Assembly (NCBI GenBank): GCA_032768795.1
Contig: CP136493.1
Location: forward strand, 1,364,001-1,428,000
Reading direction: 5' to 3'
DNA length: 64,000 nucleotides
Source of the DNA: Tremella fuciformis
Lineage: Eukaryota; Basidiomycota; Tremellomycetes; Tremellales; Tremellaceae
Below are positions 23,865 to 35,431 of the stretch, in pieces. The notes beneath the pieces are model-generated. The model had not been told where the DNA came from and searched no databases. It saw nothing but the letters and a program-made list of their open reading frames with translations. A program made the position numbers and the translations under genes. Positions within the stretch are counted from its first letter, which is position 1. Every line of letters starts with the position of its first letter.

Positions 23865-24476
23865 GGTGAGAGCCGACACGAATATCTGTATAGTAGAGAG
23901 ACAGTGGACCAGCCGTGTACGAATAGAGGAGGGGATATTCGCCTGCCAGAGGCTCGAAGCAAAAGGTCAAGTACGAAGGAGAGGTGAGCGGATGAGCTGT
24001 AAGAGTACAGGATGAGCGGGTCTTATACACCTCAGTATGAGCCTTGTGAGCCGGCCGTGGGCGCTGTCAGCTTGGCCATGGTGATGGTTGCGTCAATCAA
24101 ACAGAAACTATCAGCATCAAGGGATGTCGTCGTGTTAGATCGTCGACCAAGTGAACGCTTGACGACTGGAACCCAGGTATTGCTGCTCGGATGCTTTTGC
24201 GTTGCCCGGCTTTGTCAGGTCTCAGGCTCCGTGTCGGCCATCCCAGGCGACAGGTGCTCCCTGTCAAGGCTCTCTCGAGACGCCGAGCCGTTCTCCCACG
24301 ACTGTCATGATCTGAACAGACCCTTGGCTGCATGCACCATGACTTGGTAGTGGGCACGTGATGATGCCGAAGTCGTGCGGGGGCCCGTGTCGCGCTTGGA
24401 CCATTCGACCGTGGAGCTGCTGCAGACGCTGAACGACTGTAATGAAGACTTCAGACCGTCAGAGACGCATGTCGGG
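23865..24476. other. Divergent intergenic region before chromodomain gene
   Basis: 612 bases between the small secreted protein gene and the first in-frame ATG of the chromodomain gene. The downstream frame is open from 24351 after a TAG at 24348, so part may be 5' coding sequence if an upstream exon exists. Nothing else recognised. Confidence 0.45.
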
Positions 24477-26180
24477 ATGCCCAAGGTGCACAAGAATCAT
24501 GCTACCAAAAGCAGCTCGTATGGCGCTGAGCCGGCAACGCTCCTTCCCCTCGGACTGCCCCCAGTGCACACCACCATCGACCTGTTCTGGACGTACCTGT
24601 ACTTCCGCTTTGTCGCCGAGCGACACCGCATGTACGAGCGGAGACAGGCGGGCATACCGCGAAACCAGCTCAGCCAAGATGAGACGATGACCAAAACATA
24701 CCTTGGCAACATCTACCGGCAGCTGGATCCGGGGAGCATCCGCGTACGAGAGCAGGTCATCATGGTGGGCGACATGAGCAATCAGGAGGTGTGCTGTGAG
24801 CCTCGCTTGTCTGCTTGTCTGGGAGACACCGAGAAGTCGCGCTGATCGCAGTTCGCATATTTCTCTTCTCGGCGTTCTACAAAGATACGACCTGGCAAGC
24901 TCTTGTCGAAGGTCTCGGCGAGACACCGTCCTGGAAGCATTTCGACATTGCGCGGTACGAGGCCATACTGTACGAGCGCTCGGTCGTGCAGAAGAAACCG
25001 ATATACATCTCCGAATTCCAGCTCGTCCCTCCCACAAAATACTTTGGCCCGCCGCACTATGCCGCATCCCTGCGCTTCGTGCAGTCCATGATGGAGATGG
25101 GGCTGTAAGCCTGAGCCCTTACTAGAGGAGAAGCACTGAATTGCAGACCGGAGAAACTGCTCGAGTGCAAGTACGCTGTCGACGCCAGTGCCGTCCTCCG
25201 TACAGTGCCGACGCTGGGCGGGTTCTTGTCCCTGTGTCTCATCTGCAACCTGAACCAGTCGCCGCATTTGAACTTTCAGCACCGTGAGCATGCGACCTGC
25301 GGACCGGGCTCGCGCTCGTACCTCCGTCGCATCTTTGGCGAGACGGTCATCAACAGCCCTGCGATGGAAGACGCAGGTCTGCGGTGGTTGTGCGACAATC
25401 AGTGGCGGTTCTGGGCGCGACTGGGAGAGACGCCCCCCCACGCGTGGCAGGTCGGTCTGCAACCTGGCCTCACACCGCTCAGCTGCGAGAACTCGCTGTG
25501 CTGGACCCATTGCTACGTGGCCTCGTTTGCCAAGTACGGGTTCAAGAACCTGTCGACGCTACCGCCCCCGACATTTGACCCGTCATGCGACGAGGCATCA
25601 TACCCGGCCTGGTGCGATGAAGAGAGGTGGGCCAGCGGGTCGACCAGGAGGCCATGTGCCGGAGAGGACGATCGGCCGCCGACGCAGGGCGATGAGGTGT
25701 ATGAAGTGGAGAGAATCGTGGATCGTCTTGGGAGCCGGTCAGACAGGGACGGACTGTTCAGGGTGCGGTGGAAGGGATATCCACCCGAGGATGATACCTG
25801 GGAGCGAGCATCGTCTTTGCGCAATGGCGCGGAAGAGGTGAGCTCAGGTATTGATGACTTCGCGGGAGTTGTCTGAGCGGCAGGCATTGCAAGAATGGCT
25901 GGACTGGGAGGGCACAGTGTGGTCGACAGTGGCAAGGATCGGCAAGGGGAGAGTAGGAGCAGAGACGAAGAGGAGAAGTCATACGGCGGACACAGAAAAT
26001 GGCTCTGTGAGGAGTCGATCTGCCAAGCGTAGACGGGAAGCAGTCAAGGAGGAGGAGTATGAGGTCAAAGTGGAATACAAGTTCGAGCTGAAGATGGAAA
26101 CGAAGGCGGAGGATGTTGATGTGGATGATCTTGCGAGCTTGACGGATGAGGCAGTGATGGCGGTTGCCGTAGCCGCTTGA
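24477..26180 (+). CDS. 5-hmdU DNA kinase-type helical domain (formerly aGPT-Pplase) fused to a chromodomain
   Basis: About 520 residues in four exons (introns near 24796-24848, 25105-25146, 25836-25884). Residues ~33-350 carry the pattern of the 5-hydroxymethyl-dU DNA kinase helical domain, known from phages with hypermodified thymine and from some fungi: IDLFWTYLYFRFVAERHRMY with ERRQAG, LGNIYRQLDP, FRIFLFSAFYKDTTW across the first intron, SWKHFDIARYEAIL, GGFLSLCLICNLNQSPHLNF, then GPGSR and CENSLCW with KYG. Residues ~373-430 are a chromodomain: VYEVERIVDR, then FRVRWKGYPPEDDTWERAS and a helix continued after an intron (ELSERQALQEWLDWEG). The Tyr, Trp and Tyr of the methyl-lysine cage are present. 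The C-terminal ~85 residues are charged, with SAKRRRE as a possible nuclear signal. No P-loop is visible, so kinase activity is not implied. Start is the first in-frame ATG; an upstream exon cannot be excluded. Confidence 0.75.
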
Positions 26181-26311
26181 TGAGGACCACCTATAGCTCA
26201 CAGATCCGCACGCTGAAGGCTTTGCTTCATGGACGTAAGACATAGTAATGCCCGTCATCGATCAGTGTGTAGCCTAGCGCGGTACGGCGATGTCATGGTG
26301 CATCTCAACTA

Positions 26312-27516
26312 TCATCTGCACTCGGGCACAGGGGTAGGTCCAGTGCCCTTGACGATAAAGTCGCGGATGTTGGTCAGGGCAAGCACCTCCATCTTGCGCC
26401 TGGCGTCCTGGCACTCTGTGCCGACGTGAGGGAGGAGGGTCACATGAGGCATGTCGATGAGGCGCTGGTCGACCTGGGGCTCCTTGACAAAGACATCCAG
26501 CCCCGCCGATGCGAGCTGCCATCAGCCCCGACTGCTATTCAGCAGCAGGAGAGCGACTCACATGTCCGTCCTGCAGGGCGCGGATCATCGCCTCTTCATC
26601 CACAATAGGCCCCCGGGCAGTGTTCACAATGATGCTGCCGCGCTTCATCGTCCTGATCTGCTTCTCGCCAATCAGGCCGCGCGTCGAGGCGCTGAGCGGG
26701 ATGGAAATCATGAGCACGTCCACCTGCGCGAGCATCTCGTCCAGGCTCGCGCAGTATGTCGTGTCGGGCGCGGCGTCCGCGCTGGGGCGGCGGTTGTGGT
26801 ACAGTATCTTCATGCCGAACGGCCGGATGTAGTCGGCGATCTTGGATCCGATGCCGCCCATCCCCAGGATGCCCACCGTGCGGTCGGACAGGTCGTGCGC
26901 GCCGCTCTCGACTGCGGCGGGCGGCGCGAAGCCCCCGGAGCGCAGGTGCGCTTCGCTCATGCTGAACCGCCGCATGGTCGCGAGCAGCAGGTAGACGGCG
27001 GTGGTGGCTGTGGCCTCGTCGACGGCGCCGGGGGTGTTGCTCACACGGATCCCTGCGTGCGTGAGCGGCTATCCACTGTTTACCTAATGGTGCGGCAGGC
27101 CGACGGCGGCGCGCACTCACCAAGCTTGACCGCCGTCCCCACGTCTATGTCGTCGTACCCTGCTCCTTTGTGTGCAAACCACTTGCAGCTAGACGGCAGG
27201 GCACGAAACATATCTCCATCCGCGTGTCCCACGGTCTTGATGGACAGGTGCTCATGGTATACCGCGACGATGTCGTCGTATCGCCCACCAGGGCTCAAGT
27301 CCTTGAAGAGCTCTTCCCGCGAGGTCGACTCCATGCTCTATACATATCAGCGACCCGCGTCATCGGACCTATATGTCTGGGAACTCACGACCACCTCAGC
27401 GACGGGGTCGAGGAGGGCCTTGCAGTCCTCCTCCGCCCAGTACAGCTTGCCTGCGGCGTCAGCTTGCACCGGCCACACGGCGCTCACGTACCCATCAGCA
27501 ATACTCTCGGCTTCAT
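26312..27516 (-). CDS. GOR1: D-isomer-specific 2-hydroxyacid dehydrogenase, glyoxylate reductase-like
   Basis: NAD(P)H-dependent reductase of glyoxylate/hydroxypyruvate or another 2-keto acid. Seen: MKPRVLLMG|KLYWAEEDCKAL across a small first intron (ATG 27516), WFAHKGAGYDDIDV, RVSNTPGAVDEATATT, Rossmann motif VGILGMGGIGSKIADYIRPF, MISIPLSASTRGLIG, catalytic Arg block NTARGPIVDEEAMI, catalytic Glu region LDVFVKEPQVDQ and the His of VTLLPHVGTEC. Ends TNIRDFIVKGTGPTPVPECR and TGA at 26312-26314. About 345 residues, the family norm. Four introns, including one after GLQ-like ALQDGH. Convergent with the chromodomain gene 130 bases away; tandem with the hydrolase gene. Confidence 0.88.
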
Positions 27517-27744
27517 CTTGTTTCGGTCTTGACACAAAGGGAACTAATCGTATGCTCTGCTTTTTATGGCCATCTCATCGACAAGTACAGTACCGGATTG
27601 CGTCGGCCCGAATACGGACCGAATGGACCGGAAATCGATCTTCGGGGTCGTTCTCGAGTGCTTGATACCCCGATATATCGCTACAACAGATCTACGTAAA
27701 GATGCTACTCTATCGCGAATGCGAGATCTATGTTAGACACAAAG

Positions 27745-30193
27745 TCATGCTTCTTTCTCCTTGCTGCGTCCGGCCCAGTCGCCTCCGCGATATCGGTCGC
27801 TGTCGTCCCCGTCATCATTTACAGCCGTCGCTTCACTGCTCCATCGCCTGTCTCGACGCGTGCTTTCCATCGTGTGCCGTCTTCTGCCTACTGTACGCCA
27901 GTGCTCCCAGCCTGAAGTGGAACCTGTCCCCGCAAACATGACCACTCGATCCCTTGACGCTCCCGCAAGGCCGTCTCCGTGCCCTCCATGCGGATCCCAA
28001 TGGAGGCCAGTGGACACGCCATTGCGCTCGAGATATCGCCTGGCACGCTATTGGGTCAGATCTGACACGTTTGCGCAATCCTCAACGACTGACCGGAGCA
28101 TCGATGATGATATCTTCGGCGCCCAGGAAAAAGGCCGTCTTGCGAGGGTTGGTTGCGTGTGGGATCTCGTCGATGAACAGAGTGTTCTCGGCCCAGTCAA
28201 AGTGCTTCCGAGTCAGCAAGGTATTGGGTGAAACCTCCTTTGACCTACGCGTTGGATATAGCTTGCGATACCGACCTCGGACGCGATGAAGTACTGCAAA
28301 AGTAGCTCGAGGGCCTCACAGTCAGTCATGCTCGCTATAGACCATGACAGGCTCACAGTCCTCGGTTCTCGGTAACAAAAGTTGTAGCAGACGTCGCCTT
28401 CCCACAGACACAGCACGACCGGGTCCACGAAGGTGTTCCTACGGGCGAGACTTGGGCAGTCTTTCAGAACTATGAGATCAGCTCGACTCCGGAAACCTTC
28501 ACGAAGCCACTCACTCCACGCATGTGCCACGCTGCCATTGGAATGACTCAGGAGGGAGACGCCGCCCCGCACTTGCCCTCCATTGCCAGCCTGAGGCTCC
28601 TCCCAGAACCTCCACCGCGTGCAGATGGCTTTGACAGTCTCGACCAATTCCCGCCGATTCCACGGACGCAGATGCCGGGGATGAAAGAATGCCTGACTGG
28701 TGTGTGGGGCTAGAGGCACAACGATCGGATGTGTCGGCAGAGACTTGATTAGATGCTTGACGAGTAGATGGTTCTGCAACAGACCGAAGCCGAGACCATG
28801 AAGGTAAACGATAGGCATGGCGTTTGACATGAGTTTCCCTTTCTCAGGCGTCCAGCCTGGCGGTATGCGCAAGAGATATCTGTAGCGTCAGCTGACTCGC
28901 CGTTCACTTGAAATAATGACAAACTCGATATCGCCTTCACGATGCTGCGCATCAGCATGGTTTCATACAAGACAGTCAGTACGAACCAGCTGGACTCCCT
29001 GATGAGGATAAAGAATGTCTCGAATGAACCAGTTTGTGATGTTCGACAAGACGTATATTATAAATGGCCGGGGCTTGGCCTGATCATCAGCCGTCAGACA
29101 TCGAATATATGGTGCTTCACCAACATTGACTTTGTCCAACGTGAGGCGCATGACTTTAATCCGTGGGTCAAACCCCTTCAAGAATGTGGAGCCTGTCTTT
29201 TCTTCCAATATCGCGAGGGTGTCGTCGAGAAACTTGGCCCATGTTGGGTTCGCCCTCGCTTCTTCCACCGAAATGCCGAAGCAGGACCACGCCAGCCATA
29301 TCAAGACATTGTACGACTTGATGTCGGACCACTCTGCATTTCCAAACCTATTAAATTAGCTAGACACGGCTATCACTGCTATGAAGCCTACCATTTCCGC
29401 AGCTGCTCCTTAAACTCGACTTGTCTCCTTGCCATCTCTTCTTCGGTGAGATTGGCATCTTGACCGCTGCTCAGGTCCTCGAGCTCAACCTCCTTGCGCA
29501 GGCGTTGCTCCCGCTCCCCTGGAAATCTCTCTAAGAAGGCCTCCATTGACTTTTTCTCCTCGGCGGTCATCCTCGCAGCTGCTTCCCGTTGGCTCAAGAC
29601 GGTGTGGTCGGACATCCATTCTCTCGCTCGATGCAGTTGAGCCGCACTAAGGCTGCCTGCTCGGTACATCTCGTTGGCATGGTCCGCAACTTCTTTCCTC
29701 GGCTCGTCCAGGGGGAATGGCAGCGAAGGCACCGGGTAGAGAAGCCCAGCTTTGAGCACCTTGAAGAAGAGCCCTTTTCTCGTTTCCAGCGGTAATTCCG
29801 AAGCCGGTGATGGTTTCTGGACCAGTTGAAATAGATAGACGTAGTAGGCGGTGTAGACGACTTCGAGTACGCAGTATGCTGCAAGAATGGTGGGAAGAAG
29901 GCCCCCCTTGGATTTCCGGATTGCAAAGAACCATATCGCATACAAGCTGTAAATGTCAGCGATGCGGGGCACGCACGAATAGGTCCGACTGACAAAGCCA
30001 GAGGCGTCCCAGCTCTCACCAGCGTGGTCAGGCCGTACGCTAGCCAGTAGCCCTTGCCGAGTGGTCGCTTTGATACCCGTCGAGGGTACTCCTCGTCTGG
30101 CAGAGGTGTCAGAGGTCTAACGGGACTCTCTGCCTCCTGAGGCGAGGGTGGTGAGGCACGCCGTCGTGGCACCGAGCCTGATCTCCGAGACAT
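27745..30193 (-). CDS. Membrane-anchored alpha/beta hydrolase of unknown substrate
   Basis: Fungal protein of about 690 residues in nine or so exons from ATG 30193 (MSRRSGSVPRRRASPPSPQE) to the stop at 27745. Seen: polar N-terminus; two membrane helices (GYWLAYGLTTLVRAGTPLAL with LYAIWFFAI, and PTILAAYCVLEVVYTAYYVY); a helical charged region ending EFKEQLRKW; a conserved NVLIWLAWSCFG / FLDDTLAILEEKTG segment; LSNITNWFIRDILYPHQGVQ; then an alpha/beta hydrolase core with YLHGLGFGLLQNHLL (oxyanion loop), the nucleophile elbow SHSNGS, CPSLARRNTFVDPVVLCLWE, FFLGAEDIIIDAP (acid) and LHWDPHGGHGDG (His). The C-terminal tail after that is polar. Substrate unknown; ER or lipid-droplet membrane association is an inference from the helices. 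Confidence 0.72.
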
Positions 30194-30726
30194 CTCGCAA
30201 TTGTGTCGTTACGACCGATGTACGTTTGTTACCGAGTCATCTGGCGCCTTGTCCGCTCATTTGTACCCGGACTCCCTCGTCTATAAACTTCCTTTGTCAA
30301 GATGATAAAGGTGGAATGCAATGTAATATGTCGATGACGAGGCTGATTTCTCTCTATCGTCGGCATCCGTGTGTCCTTTCCCCTTTGTACCGTGCCTGAA
30401 ATGCCTTTGACAGTGTGTGTTTCCCCATTAGGGGAAATGCCGGTCTTTACGTAACCCCTTTAGGTTTCGGGAACTCTCTCCGCCCCCTGTGGGTGGGCGT
30501 TGTGCTTTCTGGCTCTCTGTTTTGGAACGGTCAAGATTCTTGTCTGTACATGCTGCCTGAGTGCTCGACTGCAAGCTCGACCGGGACCATCCACTACACT
30601 AGCACATCACCACACCCCGCAACCTCGCTCAGTGAACGCGCGACCGCAGCCGAGGAGCACCCCGACCCACAGCTCGCCCGGATGCGCAGCCAGGGTCTGG
30701 GTCGACTTTGCCTCGTCTGATTTGGC
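30194..30726. promoter_or_regulatory. Shared divergent promoter region, hydrolase and YND1
   Basis: 533 bases between two divergent start codons. Includes two close copies of a short CCCC(A/T)TTAGGGG-like palindrome-like stretch near 30423-30470 (ccccattaggggaa and taacccctttagg). No coding evidence. Confidence 0.4.
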
Positions 30727-33491
30727 ATGGCGCCGTCCGTCACCCCGCTCTCGACGCACTATGCCCTCGTCATAGATGCGGGATCTTCTGGGTCGCGACT
30801 GCAGATATACTCGTGGCGTGACCCGGACCTCGAGAGGGCCGAGATCCTTCAGGAAGTGCAAGATGCGCGACGAGGGCGGGGAGGGAAGAAGTGGTGGTGG
30901 TCCGATGTCAAGGATGTGTGGAAGGGCAAAGGGAAGGCCAAAGACGTCGAGCTGGAGATGGAGAAGAGGGCTTTGAGGCGCCTCGTGAGAGTCGGCAAGG
31001 GGGTGGATGGGGACGCTTGGGTCAAAAGGGTAGAGCCAGGTCTGTCAGACATACCTTTTGTGCCCACACCAACTGACACTCCAGGCATATCGTCCATGTC
31101 GCCGGATGATATTCCAGCATATCTTGCTCCTCTCCTACAGCATGCCTTGCAGCAGATACCTCCTTCGCAGCATCGTCGAACTCCCATCTATCTGTATGCC
31201 ACCGCTGGCATGCGATTGCTCTCGGACGAAGCCCGAGATGCGATTCTCAGCGCCACCTGTACCACGATCCGAAACGAATACCCGTTCTCGGTCGCTGGCC
31301 CATCAGATGCCGGCCCGTGTGGCGAGAACATCCGAGTGATAACGGGGGAGGAAGAGGGTCTCTGGGGTTGGGTGGCCGTCAACTACCTCATGGATGGATT
31401 CGGTCACGCCCCTGATCCATCGACGTCCATCTCAGCAGTTTCGAGTGCATCATCAGGATTGCTGCCTCTAGCACCTCTGGCTGAGCCGCCACCCGATTCT
31501 TCGCATGAGTCGGTCACGCCCGTCGATGTAAATCACCACTCGCCGACATTCGGGTTTCTGGACATGGGAGGGGCGTCTACACAACTCGCCTTTAGCCCCA
31601 GCGCAGCCGAATTAACTCGCTCCGGGTTTCCCAGGAACGATCTCCGAGGGGTATCTTTGCGCCTCTTGTCCGGTGAGGAGGTCGAATGGCCCGTCTTTGT
31701 GGCATCATGGCTGGGGTTCGGTACGAATCGTGTGCGAGACCGGTACGCCGAAGTCTTGGTTGACCGCTGGAAAGCTATGGGAGGATCCATTTCTGATCTG
31801 GACACACCGATACCCGACCCATGTCTGCCTGTCGATCTGCTCATTCCATCCACCGACCCAGATGCTCAGCCAGGCTTCAGAGGTACAGGATCTTTCGCTA
31901 CCTGCTTGCAAGACCTTAGGCCATTACTCGATCATCATGCCCCGTGTCCGACAGATCATTGCTTGTTTGCTGGTCTGCCGACGCCCCACATTGACTTTGA
32001 ACGAGAAGACCAAAGAGGTTTCATCGGAATCAGCGAGTATTGGTACACAGCCCAACAAGTATTAGGCTTGGGAGGTGTGTGGGATTGGGGAGAATGGGAG
32101 AAAGGCATGAACGATTTCTGTGGGCGGCAATGGTCAAGCATCGAAGACCAGGTCGAGGAAGAGAAGGGGTGGTTCGGTGCGGAGGTGAGTTATCGAGTGC
32201 ACTGACCGCAATGCTGCTAACTGCCAAGGTGGAGCTTTCCCGCCTGCAGATGCAGTGCTTCAAAGGCGCATGGGTTTCGAATGTTCTTCATGAGGGGATT
32301 GGCGTCCCGCGTTTGGTTGATCAGGGTGGAAACGATACTCTAACCGGCGGAGATCTCGGCAACACCAACTTGGAAGCCGAACGGCGTGCCCGAGAAAAAG
32401 GTCTTCTTAGCAGTCAAAAGAAGGCGCATTTCCAGTCGATGGACGAGGTCGGCTCGACTGCTATTTCCTGGACACTCGGCAAGATGGTCATCGAAGCTTC
32501 CAAGGCCGTCAGGCCTTACCCCCAGCGATGGTCTCTACCGCAGAATCTCGGGCTTGGGCGCCTCGAAACCAAGCTCGACTCTATGGGCATTCAGGCGATC
32601 TGGGCTTACGGCTTTATGATCTTCGCAATGGCCGCGCTATTCTTCTCCTTTTTCAGGCGCAAGTTCAGGATAAGTCCCTGCTCTCCCTCGCGCCGACGAG
32701 GTCGTAAGCCGTCAATATCGGGCGATCCGATTCCGTCTCCTGTGAGCAATGGACATTGGCAGTGGCCCTCGATTTTCGGGAGCAGTACCAGGTCTGACTG
32801 GTCTTTGGAAGACGGCACCGAATCGCCTTCGATGACCAAAAACACTCGCCTGATCGGTCGACTTCGGATATGGTCTCTCAGATTGGGCAACGCTGTCCGC
32901 CGGAACATCCCCTATGGTCCGCATCGCCGCGCGTCTCTGCCAACGCCCGTATCAATGGTGTCGTATCGCGCGGCACCTTACATCTCCCAGCCACCTTCAC
33001 CGCTGCTGGGCACACCCTTCTTTCCGGGTCCAAACGGTCTGAGCGTCCCCTCCTCCCGCCCACCCTCTGTTTCGCCCGGCATGAGCTCATCATCCGTGTC
33101 ACCAGCAGCATCGCCGCCTAGAACGAAGTCGTGGCCGGCAAAACAACGACAGAACTCGTCAACCATGTTGTCTGCTTCAGCTGCTCAACTGCTGGACGGC
33201 ACGGGCCGCAATGGGGCAGGAGGCTGGAACGATCCGCCGATGGGCATGTTCGACCCGCACACGCCTCCCTCTGTCCTGGACAAAGATCGGGAAAGGGGAG
33301 TCTTGACCCCGACGGCGGCGGGCTCGTTTTCCAGCGGTCTTGCCCAATTGGGCGGCCATGACACCTTTCCGACCTTGTCGAGAAATTCGAGCAGACTGAA
33401 CTTGAACGATATGGGCGGAGGAGCAGGGGGTCTAGCGCAGAGGAGTACCAGTCGAGCGGCGACTCCGATGGAGTTTGAGGAGACGCCATAG
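30727..33491 (+). CDS. YND1: Apyrase of the GDA1/CD39 family, Ynd1 type (Golgi nucleoside di/triphosphatase)
   Basis: Hydrolyses nucleoside di- and triphosphates in the Golgi lumen, clearing GDP/UDP made by glycosyltransferases. Seen: apyrase regions ACR1 VIDAGSSGSRLQIYSW, ACR2 IYLYATAGMRLL, ACR3 ITGEEEGLWGWVAVNYL, ACR4 LDMGGASTQLAFSP, and a C-terminal conserved block ISEYWYTAQQVLGLGG with FKGAWVSNVLHEGIG. One intron (about 32185-32228). A single membrane helix (WAYGFMIFAMAALFFSFF) near residue 630 is followed by a long, basic, Ser/Pro-rich tail of about 270 residues ending at TAG 33491. This lumenal-domain, helix, cytosolic-tail order is that of yeast Ynd1, where the tail is regulated. An insertion (WWWSDVKDVWKGKGKAKD) sits between ACR1 and ACR2. 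About 906 residues. Confidence 0.92.
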
Positions 33492-33695
33492 ACACAGGTC
33501 AGGCATGGGCTCGACGGACACTTTCGATCTTAGCGTAACTGGTATATTGTCGTTGTGAGGTTTATAGTCTTTTGCCATAATGCTAATGCAAGGCATCTAC
33601 AGTATTCCTGCATGCGCTCTGGACTCCAAGAATGTATGCGGCGGAGTCCATACTTCCCCTGTTCACTGATACTTACATAATGCGCTCTTGACTGC

Positions 33696-34062
33696 TTAAT
33701 CGCTTGAGGGACTTCGGCGCTTGGCAGCTGGCAAAGTCAGCACTGACGGCGCAGAATGCTGCCGGGACTGACTCTGCGTACTGTCGAACCGGCGCTTTGG
33801 CGCCTTTGGCGGTAGTCCGCGCTGCATCCTCTCCGCATTTGACATCTCTGACAGGCGGCCACCAAGCGAGCGAGCATCAACCCCTGCATCTATGTCTGCG
33901 TCGTCAGCAACGATACTCCTGAGAATGGTCGTGCTTACCTCGAGCCTCTTTCACAGTCTGAGTGCCGGAGAGGGAGCCGGGCATGGCTTCGCGAGCATGC
34001 TGCATGGGGAAGGCAGCGGCGACGGATACCATGGCGCCGATCACGAGGAGAGACAAGCGCAT
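33696..34062 (-). CDS. Secreted peptide precursor, RGLPPKAP family, copy 1
   Basis: Three-exon gene, about 92 residues, no known function. Exon 1 (41 codons plus one base from ATG 34062) encodes signal peptide MRLSLLVIGAMVSVAAA and QHAREAMPGS...VKEAR. Exon 2 carries EMSNAERMQRGLPPKAPKRR and FDSTQ. A second phase-1 intron joins to a short basic end (TAKRRSPSSD, TAA 33696-33698). No cysteines; several dibasic sites that a Kex2-type protease could cut. It shares exon phases, the RGLPPKAP core and a basic terminus with the next three genes, so it is a paralogue in a tandem array. Without splicing the last intron the frame also stays open to the same stop, so the intron is inferred from comparison. 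Confidence 0.68.
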
Positions 34063-34611
34063 GTTGATGGGCTAGAGTAGGTCAGAGCACGGGTCTTCCT
34101 GCTTCACTCGCCCGGCACATACTTGTAACAATCTACGGGCGAGAAGGGACCTCTTGTTGACATTCAATGTATGGGTGTGCCCTAAGCGATGACTCCGCTT
34201 GTGCACCATGCTGCCCAGCTGTCGTGCTGGATTCTCCTGCGACCGCTGCACGGATCAGGCACCCAGACGCCCCTCGCCGCAGGTGCAACCTTGCCGGGTG
34301 CCAGTGACCATCGCACGGGTTAGGACGAAGGCGGGGTGCGACATATCCCGACGGACCGTGCGGTGATCAGGTCCGTTCTACCGACTCGGGGTAAGAAGGC
34401 CCTATGCATCTTAAGCTCGGAGAGTCATCCCTCCTTCGATCGGTGCGCATGGCGCAGCTGAGTGGACCGGCCGGTGCATTGGATTCCCTCGTTTCAGAAG
34501 ACTGGGGGCAATACCACATGTACTTTACCAGTTGCATGAACTCTCGATGGTCTCAACGCATTGTCCGGCAGTATGGGAAAAATACAAGCCCTACGCTACG
34601 TTCTCGTCCGT
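34063..34611. other. Intergenic within the peptide cluster
   Basis: About 550 bases between copies 1 and 2, including the promoter of copy 1 on the minus strand. No further RGLPPKAP copy or other coding signal found on either strand. Confidence 0.5.
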
Positions 34612-35023
34612 CTAGCTCACCCCGCGTCGATTTGCGGCTGTCCGCATCAGCACCACTCGATCGCCTCGCTGCCCCGAGGCAAGGCGGGACTCACTGAGCG
34701 TCGAGGTCCACATTCGTTTCGGGGCCTTGGGCGGCAGACCACGCTTGATCCTTTGCGCATTGGTCATCTCGGATCGAACCGCATTGCGCATATACGTGCG
34801 AGGCCTTATGGGTTGAGGCTCGTCGCGCAGATCTGGATGTCAGAGATCAGAGGTCAGGCCTCGAGCCTTCTCGATCCTCAGGCAAGAAGGACGACCGACC
34901 TCGTGCTGCCTGTTGGGGCGGCGGTGCGGCTAATGATCGAGCTTGCTCTGCGGAAGCGAGATCGACGGGGGACGCAAAGGCAACAAGGACCACAGCCAAC
35001 AAGGCTACCAGAAGGAAGCGCAT
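34612..35023 (-). CDS. Secreted peptide precursor, RGLPPKAP family, copy 2
   Basis: Three-exon gene, about 95 residues. Exon 1 (41 codons plus one base, ATG 35023) encodes a strong signal peptide MRFLLVALLAVVLVAFASPV and a polar stretch to QQAAR. Exon 2 gives DLRDEPQPIRPRTYMRNAVR, then EMTNAQRIKRGLPPKAPKR and MWTSTL. The last phase-1 intron (donor gtgagt, branch gctgatg, acceptor cggacag) leads to TANRRGVS and TAG at 34612-34614. No cysteines. Function unknown; same layout as its neighbours. A perfect TGACGTCA palindrome lies about 90 bases upstream. Confidence 0.68.
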
Positions 35024-35431
35024 CTTTCTCGCACGGCCGCCCACGGTCCAGCGGCCCGACCTATAAGTCTCGAGGTCATCTCGCCGACAAGGTCGGGACG
35101 TCGGACTATGCTGACGTCAACAACAACGCCAGTCGAGGCGCCTGTTCGCCTCCTGTTTCAGGGTGCGGTATGCGTCACATGCATGACCTTATCCCGTACT
35201 GAGGATTGCGGTATGTCATCTGGGGCAGCGGGCCTGTAGGTGCGGGGCAAAGGCGACAATCATCGATACCATCATAGCACATACACCCCGGGGGACATGA
35301 CCAGCTGATCGATGCAACAAAAACCCGCCACGCCTCACATCTATGGGAGCCTCTGCCAAAGAGCCCAAAATGATCGCAAATGGAAAGTGTCCTTGTTCAC
35401 AACAACACCGAGAGGCCTGGAAAAAAAGGGT
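35024..35431. other. Intergenic within the peptide cluster
   Basis: About 400 bases upstream of copy 2 and downstream of copy 3. Contains the TGACGTCA site at 35112-35119 and no coding evidence. Confidence 0.5.
35112..35119. promoter_or_regulatory. CRE/ATF-like palindrome TGACGTCA upstream of peptide copy 2
   Basis: Perfect eight-base palindrome that bZIP factors of the ATF/CREB group bind, 89 bases before the start codon of copy 2 (minus strand). The flanking GACGTCAACA recurs at about 36873-36882 upstream of copy 4. Binding is inferred from sequence alone. Confidence 0.4.

Noticed and set aside
24097..24357. Possible small minus-strand gene between the secreted protein and chromodomain genes
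   Set aside because: No signal peptide, motif or splice context; probably promoter DNA.
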